The notes under the pieces: model-generated
The model's input: the letters and a program-made list of their open reading frames with translations, nothing else
Told to the model about the DNA's origin: nothing
The model's database searches: none
Translations under genes and position numbers: made by a program
Source of the DNA: Micromonospora sp. WMMA1363
GTDB taxonomy: Bacteria > Actinomycetota > Actinomycetes > Mycobacteriales > Micromonosporaceae
Assembly (NCBI RefSeq): GCF_030345795.1
Contig: NZ_JAUALB010000004.1
Location: 79,716 to 143,715, forward strand
Direction of reading: 5' to 3'
Length of the DNA: 64,000 bases
Part shown: piece by piece, positions 26,267 to 34,541 of the stretch
Numbering within the stretch: position 1 is the first letter of the stretch
Layout of the letters: each line of letters opens with the position of its first letter

Positions 26267-27482
26267 CTGGGTGGTCTCCTGTCCTGACCTGGCGGCGATT
26301 AGGTGATGCCGCCGGCATCACGTGCGCTGGCGCCGGCTGGTCCGGTGGCCGGGTGGTGACGATGGTCGTGCTGGTGTGGTCGTGGTCGAGCCAGATGTGG
26401 TGACGGCCGTCGTCGTGGGCGGTGATGCCGTACCGGTCGATGCTGGGGCGGTGCCAGCGGTGCCAGCGGTGCCAGGTGTCGTTGACGGTGGGCCACAGCG
26501 GTCGGGGGCCGCCGTAGGTGACGGTGGCGGTGTCCCGGCCGGGCCGGTACTGGATCCAGGAGCAGTCCTCGGCGTGGAGGAACACGCCGTCGCCGCCGTC
26601 TGGTAGGTGGCCACTGATGGGGCCGAGGTTGGGCAGGGCGGTCTGGAGCAGGAACCGGAAGCTGCGGTCGGTGAACGCGTCGACGGGGATGTCGGTGGTG
26701 GCGTGTTCCGGGTCGGTGAAGTCGAACACGGTGGTCGGGTCGGTGCCGTTGCGGAGGGGGTGCTCGGCGCGGGCGCGCAGCCACATGAAGTGCCCGGGTG
26801 TGTCGTGGAACCGGCCGCGTACCTGGTGGGGGCCGGTTTTGTCGGCGATGATCAGCGCGGAGGCCAGTTCGCCGCGGATGTCGGCCACGATCCTGCCGCG
26901 GTCGGTGAGTTGGGTGATCCACGTCGGGGGGATGGCGGTGACCGCCGCGGTGGCGATGATCCTGTCGAACGGGGCGTGGGCGGGCACGCCGCCTGCGCCG
27001 TCTCCTGCTGTTAGGTGCGGGTGGTAGCCGAGGCTGGCCAGCCGTGTGCGTGCGGTCTCGACGAGCAGGGGGTCGATGTCGATGCTGGCTACCTGCCGGT
27101 CGCCGAGGCGGTGGCATAGCAGGGCGGTGTTGTAGCCGGTGCCGGTGCCGATCTCCAGGACCGTCGTGTTGTCGGTGACGTCGAGCATGTCCAGCATCCG
27201 CGCCATCAGGCTCGGCCGAGTCGACGAGCTGGTGGGGACCGTGAAGCCGCCCCCGGGGTGCGGGGCGACCTGCGTGACCAGCGACTCGTCGGCGTAGACC
27301 GCGGCGAGCCCGGCCGGGGTGTCCGCGTCGACGCGGCTGTTGCTGTCGTCTTCGAGGTAGAAGTGGGGGACGAAGATGTGTCGGGGAGTCTGGGTGAACG
27401 CCGCTCGCCAGCCAGGGGTCAGGGCCCCGGCGCGGGTCAGGGCCGCGGCCAGTTCGTCCGCGTGCCGCTGCCACGTGCTCAT
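26220..27482 (-). CDS. tgmC: PCMT-like methyltransferase of ATP-grasp RiPP system
   Basis: A 420-aa protein. Residues about 1-40 (WRAAFTQTPRHIFVPHFYLE) and the SAM motif VLEIGTGTGYNTALL mark the protein-L-isoaspartate methyltransferase fold. The C-terminal half is the extension typical of methyltransferases encoded with SAV_5884-type ATP-grasp maturases. Related PCMTs in graspetide loci methylate an Asp side chain, leading to aspartimide or isoAsp. The start overlaps the ATP-grasp stop by 4 bp. The last 33 residues (from about HVMPAASP) come from reading through a palindrome copy into the next gene. Confidence 0.85.
   Translation of the reverse strand: MSTWQRHADELAAALTRAGALTPGWRAAFTQTPRHIFVPHFYLEDDSNSRVDADTPAGLAAVYADESLVTQVAPHPGGGFTVPTSSSTRPSLMARMLDMLDVTDNTTVLEIGTGTGYNTALLCHRLGDRQVASIDIDPLLVETARTRLASLGYHPHLTAGDGAGGVPAHAPFDRIIATAAVTAIPPTWITQLTDRGRIVADIRGELASALIIADKTGPHQVRGRFHDTPGHFMWLRARAEHPLRNGTDPTTVFDFTDPEHATTDIPVDAFTDRSFRFLLQTALPNLGPISGHLPDGGDGVFLHAEDCSWIQYRPGRDTATVTYGGPRPLWPTVNDTWHRWHRWHRPSIDRYGITAHDDGRHHIWLDHDHTSTTIVTTRPPDQPAPAHVMPAASPNRRQVRTGDHPDDLPTPPGPASHLQP
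26303..26321. repeat. dispersed palindrome copy in methyltransferase 3' end
   Basis: GTGATGCCGCCGGCATCAC, a perfect palindrome apart from its centre. It encodes VMPAAS on the minus strand. Confidence 0.9.
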
Positions 27483-28471
27483 CCCCGTGTTCCTTGCAGC
27501 AGCAGCTCCGCGATGGCGTCAGCGATGGGGGCGCCGGTCTCGTGTTCCAGCCACAACCAGTGGCCGACCGGGTTGCACTCCAGGAAGATCCACTGCTCGG
27601 ATGGGGTGACGGCGAAGTCGAACGCGCCGTAGGCCAGGCCCATCTGGGTCAGGAATCGGTCGATGCCCGACGCCACCGCCTCGGGCACGGAGACCCGGCC
27701 GTAGGTGAGCGAGTCGTAGTCGGCGCGCCAGTCCACCCGGCCGGCCGGCGAGGACGAGCGGATCGACACGGCGAGCAGCGTCTTCCCGGCCGCCGTGACC
27801 CGGACCTCGTAGGCCTTGTTGATGTACTCCTGCACCAGGTGCGCGGTCATCGCGAACGCGTCCGGGTCGACCGACGCGGGGTCGATGATCGTGGTGTAGG
27901 TCTTGGTCGGCTCCTCGCCGTTCTCGGCGAACACCAGTGAGGACAACGGTTTACACACCACCGGGCCCCCGATCTGGCGGGCGAAGTCGACTACATCGGT
28001 GTGCACGTTGCTCACCAGCGTGCGCGGCACCGCGAGCCCGCACCGCGCGGCCACCGACAGCTGCAACGGCTTGTACTCGGCGGCGGCACTGCGGACCGGA
28101 TCGTTGACCCACCGCGCATCCAGGCTCGCCAGGAGACCGCCCCAGCCGTGGCGGGCCTCGACAGCCGCCCACACCTCATCGGCCGGTGACATCCCCGACG
28201 GCAGCCGGAAACTGGTCGGACGCCAGTAGAACACCGATCGAACCCGCTCCAGGTCCAGCACGCCCCAGGCGCCGGTCACCGACCCGGCCCAGCCGCCCGC
28301 CGCCGCGGTTGTCGCCGACAACCCCAACCCGAGTGGGAAGTCACCCGTGTCGAACCGGGCGATGGTGGCCCCGGCCCGCGCCAACGCGCAGACCACCGCC
28401 TCCGCTGTCGGATCCCCCGCGCTGGTCAAGACCAGGACCGTGTCCCTGGACGTCACGTCCCGACGGCCCAC
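27479..28471 (-). CDS. tgmB: ATP-grasp ligase, RiPP maturase (SAV_5884 type)
   Basis: A 330-aa protein. Key elements are the N-terminal LTSAGDPTAEAVVCAL and ARFDTGDFP, VFYWRPTSFRLP, ATP-binding VVCKPLSSLVF, and metal-binding WIFLECNPVGHW near the C-terminus. This matches ATP-grasp peptide maturases that form omega-ester or amide cross-links in graspetides. GTG 28471 lies 3 bp after the precursor stop; GTG 28456 is an alternative start. The gene order precursor, ligase, methyltransferase is the standard one for this RiPP class. Confidence 0.9.
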   Translation of the reverse strand: MGRRDVTSRDTVLVLTSAGDPTAEAVVCALARAGATIARFDTGDFPLGLGLSATTAAAGGWAGSVTGAWGVLDLERVRSVFYWRPTSFRLPSGMSPADEVWAAVEARHGWGGLLASLDARWVNDPVRSAAAEYKPLQLSVAARCGLAVPRTLVSNVHTDVVDFARQIGGPVVCKPLSSLVFAENGEEPTKTYTTIIDPASVDPDAFAMTAHLVQEYINKAYEVRVTAAGKTLLAVSIRSSSPAGRVDWRADYDSLTYGRVSVPEAVASGIDRFLTQMGLAYGAFDFAVTPSEQWIFLECNPVGHWLWLEHETGAPIADAIAELLLQGTRG

Positions 28472-28474
28472 CCG

Positions 28475-28741
28475 CTAGCTGTCCGAGCCCGTGTCGGCCT
28501 GACTGTCACGGCGCACCGTGCCGTCAGACGACGTCTCCGTCGCCATGTTCGTGCGCGGAGAGGTGGCGGTGGTGTGGTGCTTACCCTGCACCGGCATCGG
28601 CACCGCCAGACTCGCCCCATACGGGCGACGCCGACCCGGCGCATGCGCCATCGGATAGCTCACCCCGCCAGGCTCCCCCATCGGCAGCAGCGCCGCGGGC
28701 GAGAACAACGGGGCAACCACCCTGGGCAACGATCGCGTCAT
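28475..28741 (-). CDS. tgmA: ATP-grasp-modified RiPP precursor peptide
   Basis: An 88-aa peptide from ATG 28741. The leader contains VVAPLFSPAALLPMGEPGG and a Tyr/Pro segment (RRRPYGASLAVP). The C-terminal core region MATETSSDGTVRRDSQADT is rich in Thr, Ser and Asp, as expected for ester-forming graspetide cores, and holds an Asp-Gly pair. Family membership is judged from this acidic/hydroxyl tail and from the gene position immediately before the ATP-grasp gene. Cleavage site and ring pattern cannot be read from the sequence. Confidence 0.8.
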   Translation of the reverse strand: MTRSLPRVVAPLFSPAALLPMGEPGGVSYPMAHAPGRRRPYGASLAVPMPVQGKHHTTATSPRTNMATETSSDGTVRRDSQADTGSDS

Positions 28742-28994
28742 ACCGCACAGTCCCTTCCCGCATCAGATCGCAGGCGTACCCGGCCTGCACCATGTGGCGC
28801 CGATGGGTGCGCTGCCTCAGCACCGTAGGACGAAACGGGTAACCGCGCCACCACCCCGCCCGGCCACCCACGACCGGCTCGCGCGGCGAGGGGCGCCGGT
28901 ACCCCGATTGAGGTTGTGGATGATGAGTCCATCGGCCGGGTAGCGTCCTCGGCTGCACAACTTCCAGGCAGCCGAGGACGAACGGTAGGCGACA
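28742..28994. promoter_or_regulatory. divergent promoter region of RiPP operon and GNAT-like gene
   Basis: This 253-bp gap separates the leftward RiPP operon from a rightward gene. It is expected to carry both promoters. CAACTTCCAGGCAG and TTGAGG-type hexamers are present, but no pair is convincing. Confidence 0.35.
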
Positions 28995-29657
28995 GTGGAG
29001 CACGATGACGGGTGGCGTTTCCACACCGGCATTCCCCGCGCCGACCAAGCGCGGCTACTGCACTTCATGATCCGTCGATGGCGCTGGGGAACCCTGCGGC
29101 ACGGATGGCGCGGCCCCTTGGGCATCGCCGCCGTGGTCGGTGCTGCCGGCGCCGGCATCGCCGGGATCATCGCCACGATGCTGATGCCATGGGCCCCGGA
29201 ACTGCTGGTGCTGCCGCTGGCCGTGATACCAGCCGTGATCATCGCAGTCGCGACGGGACAGGTGGCGATCCGACGAGTCTGGCAGCGACGGCTCCAACAC
29301 CCCGAACGTGGGTGGGTGCCGCACTGGTGCGAAGGCCCCCACGGTGAACTCGCCATCCGGTGGACCCAGCCGCTGTCGGCCGATCACCGCCCGGAACGCT
29401 GGTACGGCATGGACCTCTACGGCAGCGGCGGAGCCGGTCGACGCCTCCTGCACTGGCTGCAACGGCGCGCTGACGCCCGCGGCGCTGTCCTCGTCATCCG
29501 GACCACCCGGCCACCGCTGGTCACCTACTACCAGAGCTGCGGCTTCATGATCAGCAAGGAAACACCGGTACGCCTGGGCCGATGGACGCAGATCGGCGCC
29601 ACCGTGCTGTACTACCCCGCCACCAGCACGTGGCGCCCCGGACGCAAGGCCAGGTAA
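28995..29657 (+). CDS. membrane-anchored GNAT-like acetyltransferase
   Basis: A 220-aa protein from GTG 28995. Residues about 45-90 contain two adjacent hydrophobic segments (a transmembrane hairpin). The C-terminal half has GMDLYGSGGAGRRLLHWLQR, VLVIRTTRPPLVTYY and QSCGF, resembling the acetyl-CoA loop and the Y-x-x-x-GF end of GNAT acetyltransferases. The substrate is unknown. It is divergent from the RiPP precursor, so a tailoring or self-protection role is possible but not shown. Confidence 0.6.
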   Translation: MEHDDGWRFHTGIPRADQARLLHFMIRRWRWGTLRHGWRGPLGIAAVVGAAGAGIAGIIATMLMPWAPELLVLPLAVIPAVIIAVATGQVAIRRVWQRRLQHPERGWVPHWCEGPHGELAIRWTQPLSADHRPERWYGMDLYGSGGAGRRLLHWLQRRADARGAVLVIRTTRPPLVTYYQSCGFMISKETPVRLGRWTQIGATVLYYPATSTWRPGRKAR

Positions 29658-29709
29658 CCACCGCGCTACACCTCCTTGACCACACCCCCACCCGACAACC
29701 GCAGTAGCT

Positions 29710-29727
29710 CGATGCCGCCGGCATCAC
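29710..29727. repeat. dispersed palindrome copy
   Basis: CGATGCCGCCGGCATCAC, 50 bp past the GNAT-like gene. Confidence 0.85.
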
Positions 29728-29923
29728 CGGTACGGCCACGCCGGCAACGATCGCGCCCGATGGGCAAATCGGCTGATGGATGAGCCCCCGAAGCTCGCGC
29801 CGAGCTGGCCCGCCCGCCACGGGGGGTGCACGCGTACCGCACCAAGCGCGAGAGTCGCGGCGGGCGTCCCGACGAATTTGTCGTCGCCGGGTAGGCACCC
29901 CGGTGCCTCAGGTATCTGGTGCC

Positions 29924-29940
29924 TGATGCCGGCGGCATCA
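29924..29940. repeat. dispersed palindrome copy
   Basis: TGATGCCGGCGGCATCA, only 31 bp from the next copy. Confidence 0.9.
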
Positions 29941-29971
29941 CCCGGACCGGCCTATCACCCCAACCACCACG

Positions 29972-29990
29972 GTGATGCCGGCGGCATCAC
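29972..29990. repeat. dispersed palindrome copy
   Basis: GTGATGCCGGCGGCATCAC, in direct tandem with the previous copy. Confidence 0.9.
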
Positions 29991-30174
29991 TCTCCTCGAC
30001 ATCACCTCTGCCACCAGACGATCTGCATGCAATCCCTCAACGTCGGCCACCGTATACACGATCCCCTGTCCGCACTTCGAGTCCAACCGCTGCGCCTTGC
30101 CCGACACTGGAGTAGGGAGTACGCCCGGAAAACCGGCAGTGAAAGCCACCGAGCTGGCCGAATACCGCCGGGTA

Positions 30175-31128
30175 TCAAGGCCACCAAGTCCGGTGGCAAC
30201 GGCGACAGCTACGTAGCAGCCCGGCCGCGCTGGTGACCTGTCGGCGGATGATCTGTTCCACGCGAACGTCGTCGGCGTCATCGGCGGCGGATGCGGCCTG
30301 GCGTAGGAACCAGGCGGCGCTCCAGAGGCGATGCCAGCCCAGTGCCCACACGTCGGCGGGTTGGCCGCCGCGAGGGTCGAGCACGCGTGGGTCGCCGCCT
30401 GCGTGGATGTACGCGTGAAGTTGGGTGTCGATGCGGGCGGTGTCGGGTGGCTGCCGGGTGCCTTGCCAGGTCGCGAGGTCGAAGATGCCTGGTCCGACAT
30501 AGGCCATGGCGAAGTCGATCATGTGTACGCCGTGGCGCCCGATGTGTAGCGCGGTCGGGTGGAACTCGCCGTGCACGACGCCGAACGGCGGGGTTTCGGC
30601 ACCGGAAACCAGGCGCCGGGCATCCCGGGCGAGCAGGTCAAGGGGCCGCAGGAGGTCCGCAGCGCCGGGGAGCCGGCCATCGGCCCGTAACCCGGTCAGC
30701 AGCGCGATCGCGCTGGACGGGATGTCTGCGAGCTGGGCTTCGCCCCACACGTGCAGGCCACCAGGCTCGATCGTGGCCTGGTGCAAGGCCGCAGCAGCCG
30801 CCGCACCGTCGATGTCATCGGGCTCGCGTACGGGATCCCCGAGATCATCCATGACCATGACCAGCCTGTTGTCGTGGATTGTGGCGGCGAGGACGGCGGG
30901 CACGGGTACCCCGGCGTCGGCGGCGGCCCGCAGTACCCGGGCCTCTCCGGTGAACGGCGCCATGGCGTATTTGACGATCACGGTGTGGCCGTCGGCCAGG
31001 GTGAGCCGTTGCACTCCGGACAGTTCCCACACCCGGATGGCCTCACGCCTGGTTGGGGCGGCGAGGCCCGCGCGCTGGCACAGCTCCTCGCAGACCGCGT
31101 TGAGCTGGGGCACATCGAGTGGGCTCAT
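30175..31128 (-). CDS. APH/choline-kinase-fold phosphotransferase
   Basis: A 317-aa protein. VVHGEFHPTALHI (about residues 186-198) is the catalytic Brenner loop in variant form (HGEFH in place of HGDxH). HMIDFAMAYVGPGIFDLATW gives the metal-binding IDF. VIVKYA carries the ATP Lys. It is probably a small-molecule kinase of unknown substrate. It is ATGA-coupled behind the HD-hydrolase gene. The N terminus of the kinase fold is complete. The C-terminal RRCHRTWW tail runs close to the palindrome-rich gap. Confidence 0.8.
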   Translation of the reverse strand: MSPLDVPQLNAVCEELCQRAGLAAPTRREAIRVWELSGVQRLTLADGHTVIVKYAMAPFTGEARVLRAAADAGVPVPAVLAATIHDNRLVMVMDDLGDPVREPDDIDGAAAAAALHQATIEPGGLHVWGEAQLADIPSSAIALLTGLRADGRLPGAADLLRPLDLLARDARRLVSGAETPPFGVVHGEFHPTALHIGRHGVHMIDFAMAYVGPGIFDLATWQGTRQPPDTARIDTQLHAYIHAGGDPRVLDPRGGQPADVWALGWHRLWSAAWFLRQAASAADDADDVRVEQIIRRQVTSAAGLLRSCRRCHRTWWP

Positions 31129-31706
31129 GATCTGGAGACCGCCGCTGTGGCCTCGGCGAGGTCGACCAAAACGGTGTCGAGAGCCGCGCTGAGGCTTGCG
31201 GGTACGGCGTCGACGCTCGTGCGCTGGAAGGTGCGGAAGAAGGCGAGCAGGTCAAGCAGCGGACGGCGGCGGGCGAAGAACGCAGTGACGTCGCCGGACA
31301 GGCCCGCCCGGCGCAGCAGCGACCGCAGGGCGACGACCTTGTCCGCCGTTGACAGCAGCATGAGGTGGCCGTCGGCGGGGTCGGGGATGACCGGCTCCTG
31401 GCGGTCGATGGCATCGTGCTCGGACTGCATGCCCCGGATCAGCCGGCGGACCTCCGCGCCGAACCGATCGTCGAGGAACCCGTCGAGGTCCAGGGTGGCG
31501 GGCGCGAACTCGGGCGCGTCGTGCAGCAGCGCGGCGGCCACGACGTCGGCGTCCACGTCAGGCTGGTGTTCGCCGACGGTGACGGCGACGCGGGCGGCGT
31601 GGGTGAGCGCGGGCCGGTCGTCGATCGTGCGCCCCGCGCACCATTGCTTAGCCACCGCCAGGGCGTCCTCGACGACCGGCGCCCGGGGCGGCGCGAAAAT
31701 CGTCAT
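31125..31706 (-). CDS. HD-domain hydrolase (RelA/SpoT-hydrolase-like)
   Basis: A 193-aa protein from ATG 31706. ALTHAARVAVTVGEHQPDVD (first His), VVAAALLHDAPEF (HD pair) and a later STADKVVALRSL (Asp-Lys) match the metal-dependent HD phosphohydrolases related to the ppGpp hydrolase domain (Mesh1-like). The synthetase half is missing, as in small hydrolases. It is coupled by ATGA to the kinase gene and divergent, with a 36-bp gap, from the gene at 31743. Confidence 0.8.
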   Translation of the reverse strand: MTIFAPPRAPVVEDALAVAKQWCAGRTIDDRPALTHAARVAVTVGEHQPDVDADVVAAALLHDAPEFAPATLDLDGFLDDRFGAEVRRLIRGMQSEHDAIDRQEPVIPDPADGHLMLLSTADKVVALRSLLRRAGLSGDVTAFFARRRPLLDLLAFFRTFQRTSVDAVPASLSAALDTVLVDLAEATAAVSRS

Positions 31707-31742
31707 CGCCAATACCTCCTGTTCAGCCCCTACGATGTGAGG

Positions 31743-32195
31743 GTGGAAGGTCCGCTGGAGCGCTGGTGCGAAGAGACGTGCGGGATCTGCCCCGCGCAGC
31801 TGCTCGCGCCCGGCCGGTTCGACGTCGTCGCCCGGCCCGCCCGTGAACTGGCGTTCAACCAGCGGCTCGGCTGGCGGGCGACCCCTTCGGGGACCCCGGT
31901 GTGCGTGCACCCGTACCGGGTGGGGATGCCGCCCGGGGCGTACGCATCGGCTCGTGAGCCGTTGCCGGACCTGGCGCATCTCCAAGTCCTTGAGCCACCG
32001 CAGGAAGCGCTCGTGCTGCCCGACTCGCTGGATGATCTGAGCGCGTGGATGGTGGCGCATCTGCGGACCACCGGCCCGGACCGGATCTTCACCGTGGTGG
32101 CTCGGCTGGAACGGATCGCCGGGGAGAGGTTCGCACCCGGCGAGGTCGTGAAGATCCTGCGCCGGGTGCTGTCGGTCGAGATGGCCAGGGTTTAG
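31743..32195 (+). CDS. hypothetical protein
   Basis: A 150-aa protein from GTG 31743, beginning EGPLERWCEETCGICPAQLL. Early cysteines (CEETCGIC) may bind metal. The remainder has CVHPYRVGMPPGAYASAREP and a helical C-terminus. It is not recognised. It is divergent from the HD gene and convergent, with a 4-bp overlap, with the gene at 32192. Confidence 0.55.
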   Translation: MEGPLERWCEETCGICPAQLLAPGRFDVVARPARELAFNQRLGWRATPSGTPVCVHPYRVGMPPGAYASAREPLPDLAHLQVLEPPQEALVLPDSLDDLSAWMVAHLRTTGPDRIFTVVARLERIAGERFAPGEVVKILRRVLSVEMARV

Positions 32196-32794
32196 ACGGC
32201 CACCCGCTCGGCGTCGTCGCCGAACATGGCGTCGAAGTCGATGTCATGCGACCGGCCGCCCGCCGTGATGCCGACGGTGCCGTACAGCTCGTTGAGGTGG
32301 GCGATGCGCCGGTTGACCTCGCGGGAGTCGAGCCAGTAGCGCACCGGCTGCTCGCCCCAGCCGGCCGCGGCGTAGTACACGTCGGTGACGCACCCGCGGG
32401 TGTAGGTGAAGTCCTCCAAGTCGGTGTCGTGCGGGAACAGCACCCCGAGGTCACGCTCGATCCACGACATGACGGTGTGCTGGGCCAGGACGGCGTGAAC
32501 CATGTCGTCGACGGGCAACGACAGCAGCAGCTCGGCGACCTTCTCGTCGCCGCCCGACAGTTCGAACACGGCAGCCTTGAGCGCGAGCGCCCGCATCGCC
32601 TCGACCAACAGCGGCTGCCCATCCGAGTCCAGGTTGAACCGGCTGATGGAGGGCATGCCGGTGTAGGTCGCCCAACACGGGCTGTACTTCATGCTGCTGG
32701 TCGTGAACCGCTCCCAGAGCTTGTGAGCCTGCATCTGGCTCAGGATCTCGGCGGCGCGGGCGCCAACGGCCGCGGGATCGAGTGTGGTTTCCAT
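32192..32794 (-). CDS. conserved hypothetical protein
   Basis: A 200-aa, mainly helical protein from ATG 32794 (METTLDPAAVGARAAEILSQ). It contains WATYTGMPSISRFNLDSDGQ, TYTRGCVTDVYYAAAGWG and RSHDIDFDAMF. No known motif was identified. It stands alone between the 63-aa ORF and the convergent gene. Coding statistics look good (consistent third-position GC). Confidence 0.6.
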   Translation of the reverse strand: METTLDPAAVGARAAEILSQMQAHKLWERFTTSSMKYSPCWATYTGMPSISRFNLDSDGQPLLVEAMRALALKAAVFELSGGDEKVAELLLSLPVDDMVHAVLAQHTVMSWIERDLGVLFPHDTDLEDFTYTRGCVTDVYYAAAGWGEQPVRYWLDSREVNRRIAHLNELYGTVGITAGGRSHDIDFDAMFGDDAERVAV

Positions 32795-32927
32795 GATCGC
32801 TCCTTCGCTATCGCCAGCAGGGACGGGACACCCCTGCTTCTGGGCCCCGGTGCAGGTCCGTTGAGGCGGGGGCACGCCGGGCCCGGTCCGGGGTGCGGTC
32901 GGCGCCGTACCCGGGCGTGCCCCCGGC

Positions 32928-33119
32928 TCAGGACCGCATGGCGAGCAGGCGTCGCCAGGCAGACGACAGCAGCGGCGCGACGCCGGCGCGGTCGCCGATC
33001 AGCGAATGCAGCTGCTGGGTCGGGGCGGCCAGGGCAGCGGCCGGGCACGGCAGGTCACCGCCGCAGGAGCACACCTCACGCCCCCGCTCGTACGACCACG
33101 TGACGCGGTGCTGGCCCAT
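32928..33119 (-). CDS. small hypothetical protein
   Basis: A 63-aa protein from ATG 33119, preceded by a strong GGAGGTGG site five bases upstream. EVCSCGGDLPC gives a cluster of three cysteines. The C-terminal part is helical. It is divergent from the XRE regulator at 33307. Not recognised, but the ribosome-binding site favours real expression. Confidence 0.5.
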   Translation of the reverse strand: MGQHRVTWSYERGREVCSCGGDLPCPAAALAAPTQQLHSLIGDRAGVAPLLSSAWRRLLAMRS

Positions 33120-33306
33120 AGTCCACCTCCGACTCCGGCAGGGTCCGGGTGCAGCGGCCCGGAGGCTCGTGTCACGGACCACCACGTCCCGTGGGCCGAC
33201 CGTAGTCCCATCGACGGACATGACTGGTGCCAAGTGGCACCGCAACGTCTACCCTGGTGGCAGGCGATGACCAGACAAGTCGATCGTCCACAAGGGAAGG
33301 AAAGTG

Positions 33307-34509
33307 ATGCGGCCACCGCGCCTGATCTCCGACGAACCGATCGGCGATCGCATCAAACTGCTGCGCCAGCAGCGCGGCTGGTCGATCCGCTACGCCGCCA
33401 GCGTCGCCCGGATAAGCCACACCACGTGGTCGCGCATCGAGAACGGCCTGCGGTCGGCCGACAACCGGTTCGTCCTCGCCGAGATCGCCACCGCGCTGCG
33501 GGTGCCGCTGTCCGACCTGACCACGACCGGGGTACTGCCCGGTGACAAGGGCCAGTCCCGCGAGGCGATCCACGGCATCACCAAGGCGATCATCGAAGCC
33601 GACCTCGACTACCCGGCCACCGTCGCGGCCGGACCGCTCCCGCCGCTGCTGCAACAGCTCGACACCGTGGCCGCGCTGCGGTTCGGCTGCGACTACCTCG
33701 GTGCCGCCCGCCTCCTACCCGAACTCCTGGCGGGTCTGCACGCCGCAGCCGCCGGCAGCCAACGCGCCGAAGCGCTCAAGGCCCTGGTGATCACCGCCGA
33801 CGCGGCCTCGTTCGTCATCCGATACCTCGGCGAACCCGCCTCCGCCGTACTCGTGGCCGACCGCGCCCGGCAAGCCGCGACCGCCCTTGACGACCCGATC
33901 ATGCTGGGCATGGCCGCCTGGTCGCAGGCCCACGCCGCCAGCGGCATCGGCCTCTACACCCGCGCGCAGATCATCGCCGAGCAGGGCGCCACCGCGCTGC
34001 AAGGGCACCTGGCCAAGCCCGGCGGCCTCGAACTGCTCGGACAGCTGGTCACCCTGTCCGGGTTCGCCAAGTACGCCCAAGGCGACATCGACGGCGCCGC
34101 CGCCGCGGTCACCGAGGCCGCCGACATCGCCGCGCGCACCGGCCAATCCGACGCGCTCGGCCTCAACTTCGGCCCCACCAACATCGACTTCTGGCGCATC
34201 AGCATGGAAGCCGACGGCAACGATCCCGGCCACGCCGTGCACATCGCCCGCGGCGTGACCCCGCACCTCGTCCCGGCCGTGTCCCGGCAGGTCGCGTTCT
34301 ACATCGACCTCGCCCGCGCCCTGTCGAATACCGGCAAGGACACCGAGGCAGTGCGGATGCTCCTGGTCGGCGAACGCCTCGCGCCGCAGCGCGTGCGCAG
34401 CTCCCCGATCGTGGCCGAAACCCTGCGCGGCGCCCTGGACCGGGCCCGGCGTGGCTCGGGCTGGGCCGAGCTGCGCGGCCTGTGCGAACGTGTCGGCATC
34501 CAGCTCTGA
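33307..34509 (+). CDS. XRE-family regulator with TPR-like domain
   Basis: A 400-aa protein. The N-terminal HTH_XRE (DRIKLLRQQRGWSIRYAASV followed by ISHTTWSRIENGLRS, about residues 11-50) binds DNA. Residues about 90-400 are helical repeats with alternating Ala-rich helices typical of Rgg/PlcR-like or actinobacterial TPR sensor domains. ATG 33307 is preferred over GTG 33304; AAGGGAAGG lies upstream. It is probably co-transcribed with the deoxyribosyltransferase-like gene (32-bp gap) and may control the gene set around it. Confidence 0.8.
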   Translation: MRPPRLISDEPIGDRIKLLRQQRGWSIRYAASVARISHTTWSRIENGLRSADNRFVLAEIATALRVPLSDLTTTGVLPGDKGQSREAIHGITKAIIEADLDYPATVAAGPLPPLLQQLDTVAALRFGCDYLGAARLLPELLAGLHAAAAGSQRAEALKALVITADAASFVIRYLGEPASAVLVADRARQAATALDDPIMLGMAAWSQAHAASGIGLYTRAQIIAEQGATALQGHLAKPGGLELLGQLVTLSGFAKYAQGDIDGAAAAVTEAADIAARTGQSDALGLNFGPTNIDFWRISMEADGNDPGHAVHIARGVTPHLVPAVSRQVAFYIDLARALSNTGKDTEAVRMLLVGERLAPQRVRSSPIVAETLRGALDRARRGSGWAELRGLCERVGIQL

Positions 34510-34541
34510 TGACCAGCCACCCAGCAGCAAGGAGAACCCCC

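Larger units (their letters stand above)
29658..30174. other. gene-free stretch with three palindrome copies
   Basis: Three dispersed palindromes lie within 280 bp (29710, 29924, 29972). Short ORFs here have atypical composition and are broken by the repeats. No gene is supported. Confidence 0.5.

Noticed and set aside
29776..30216. 146-codon frame through the palindrome-rich gap
   Set aside because: Its composition follows the repeats (MPAAS, DAAGIT) and no RBS or motif is present.
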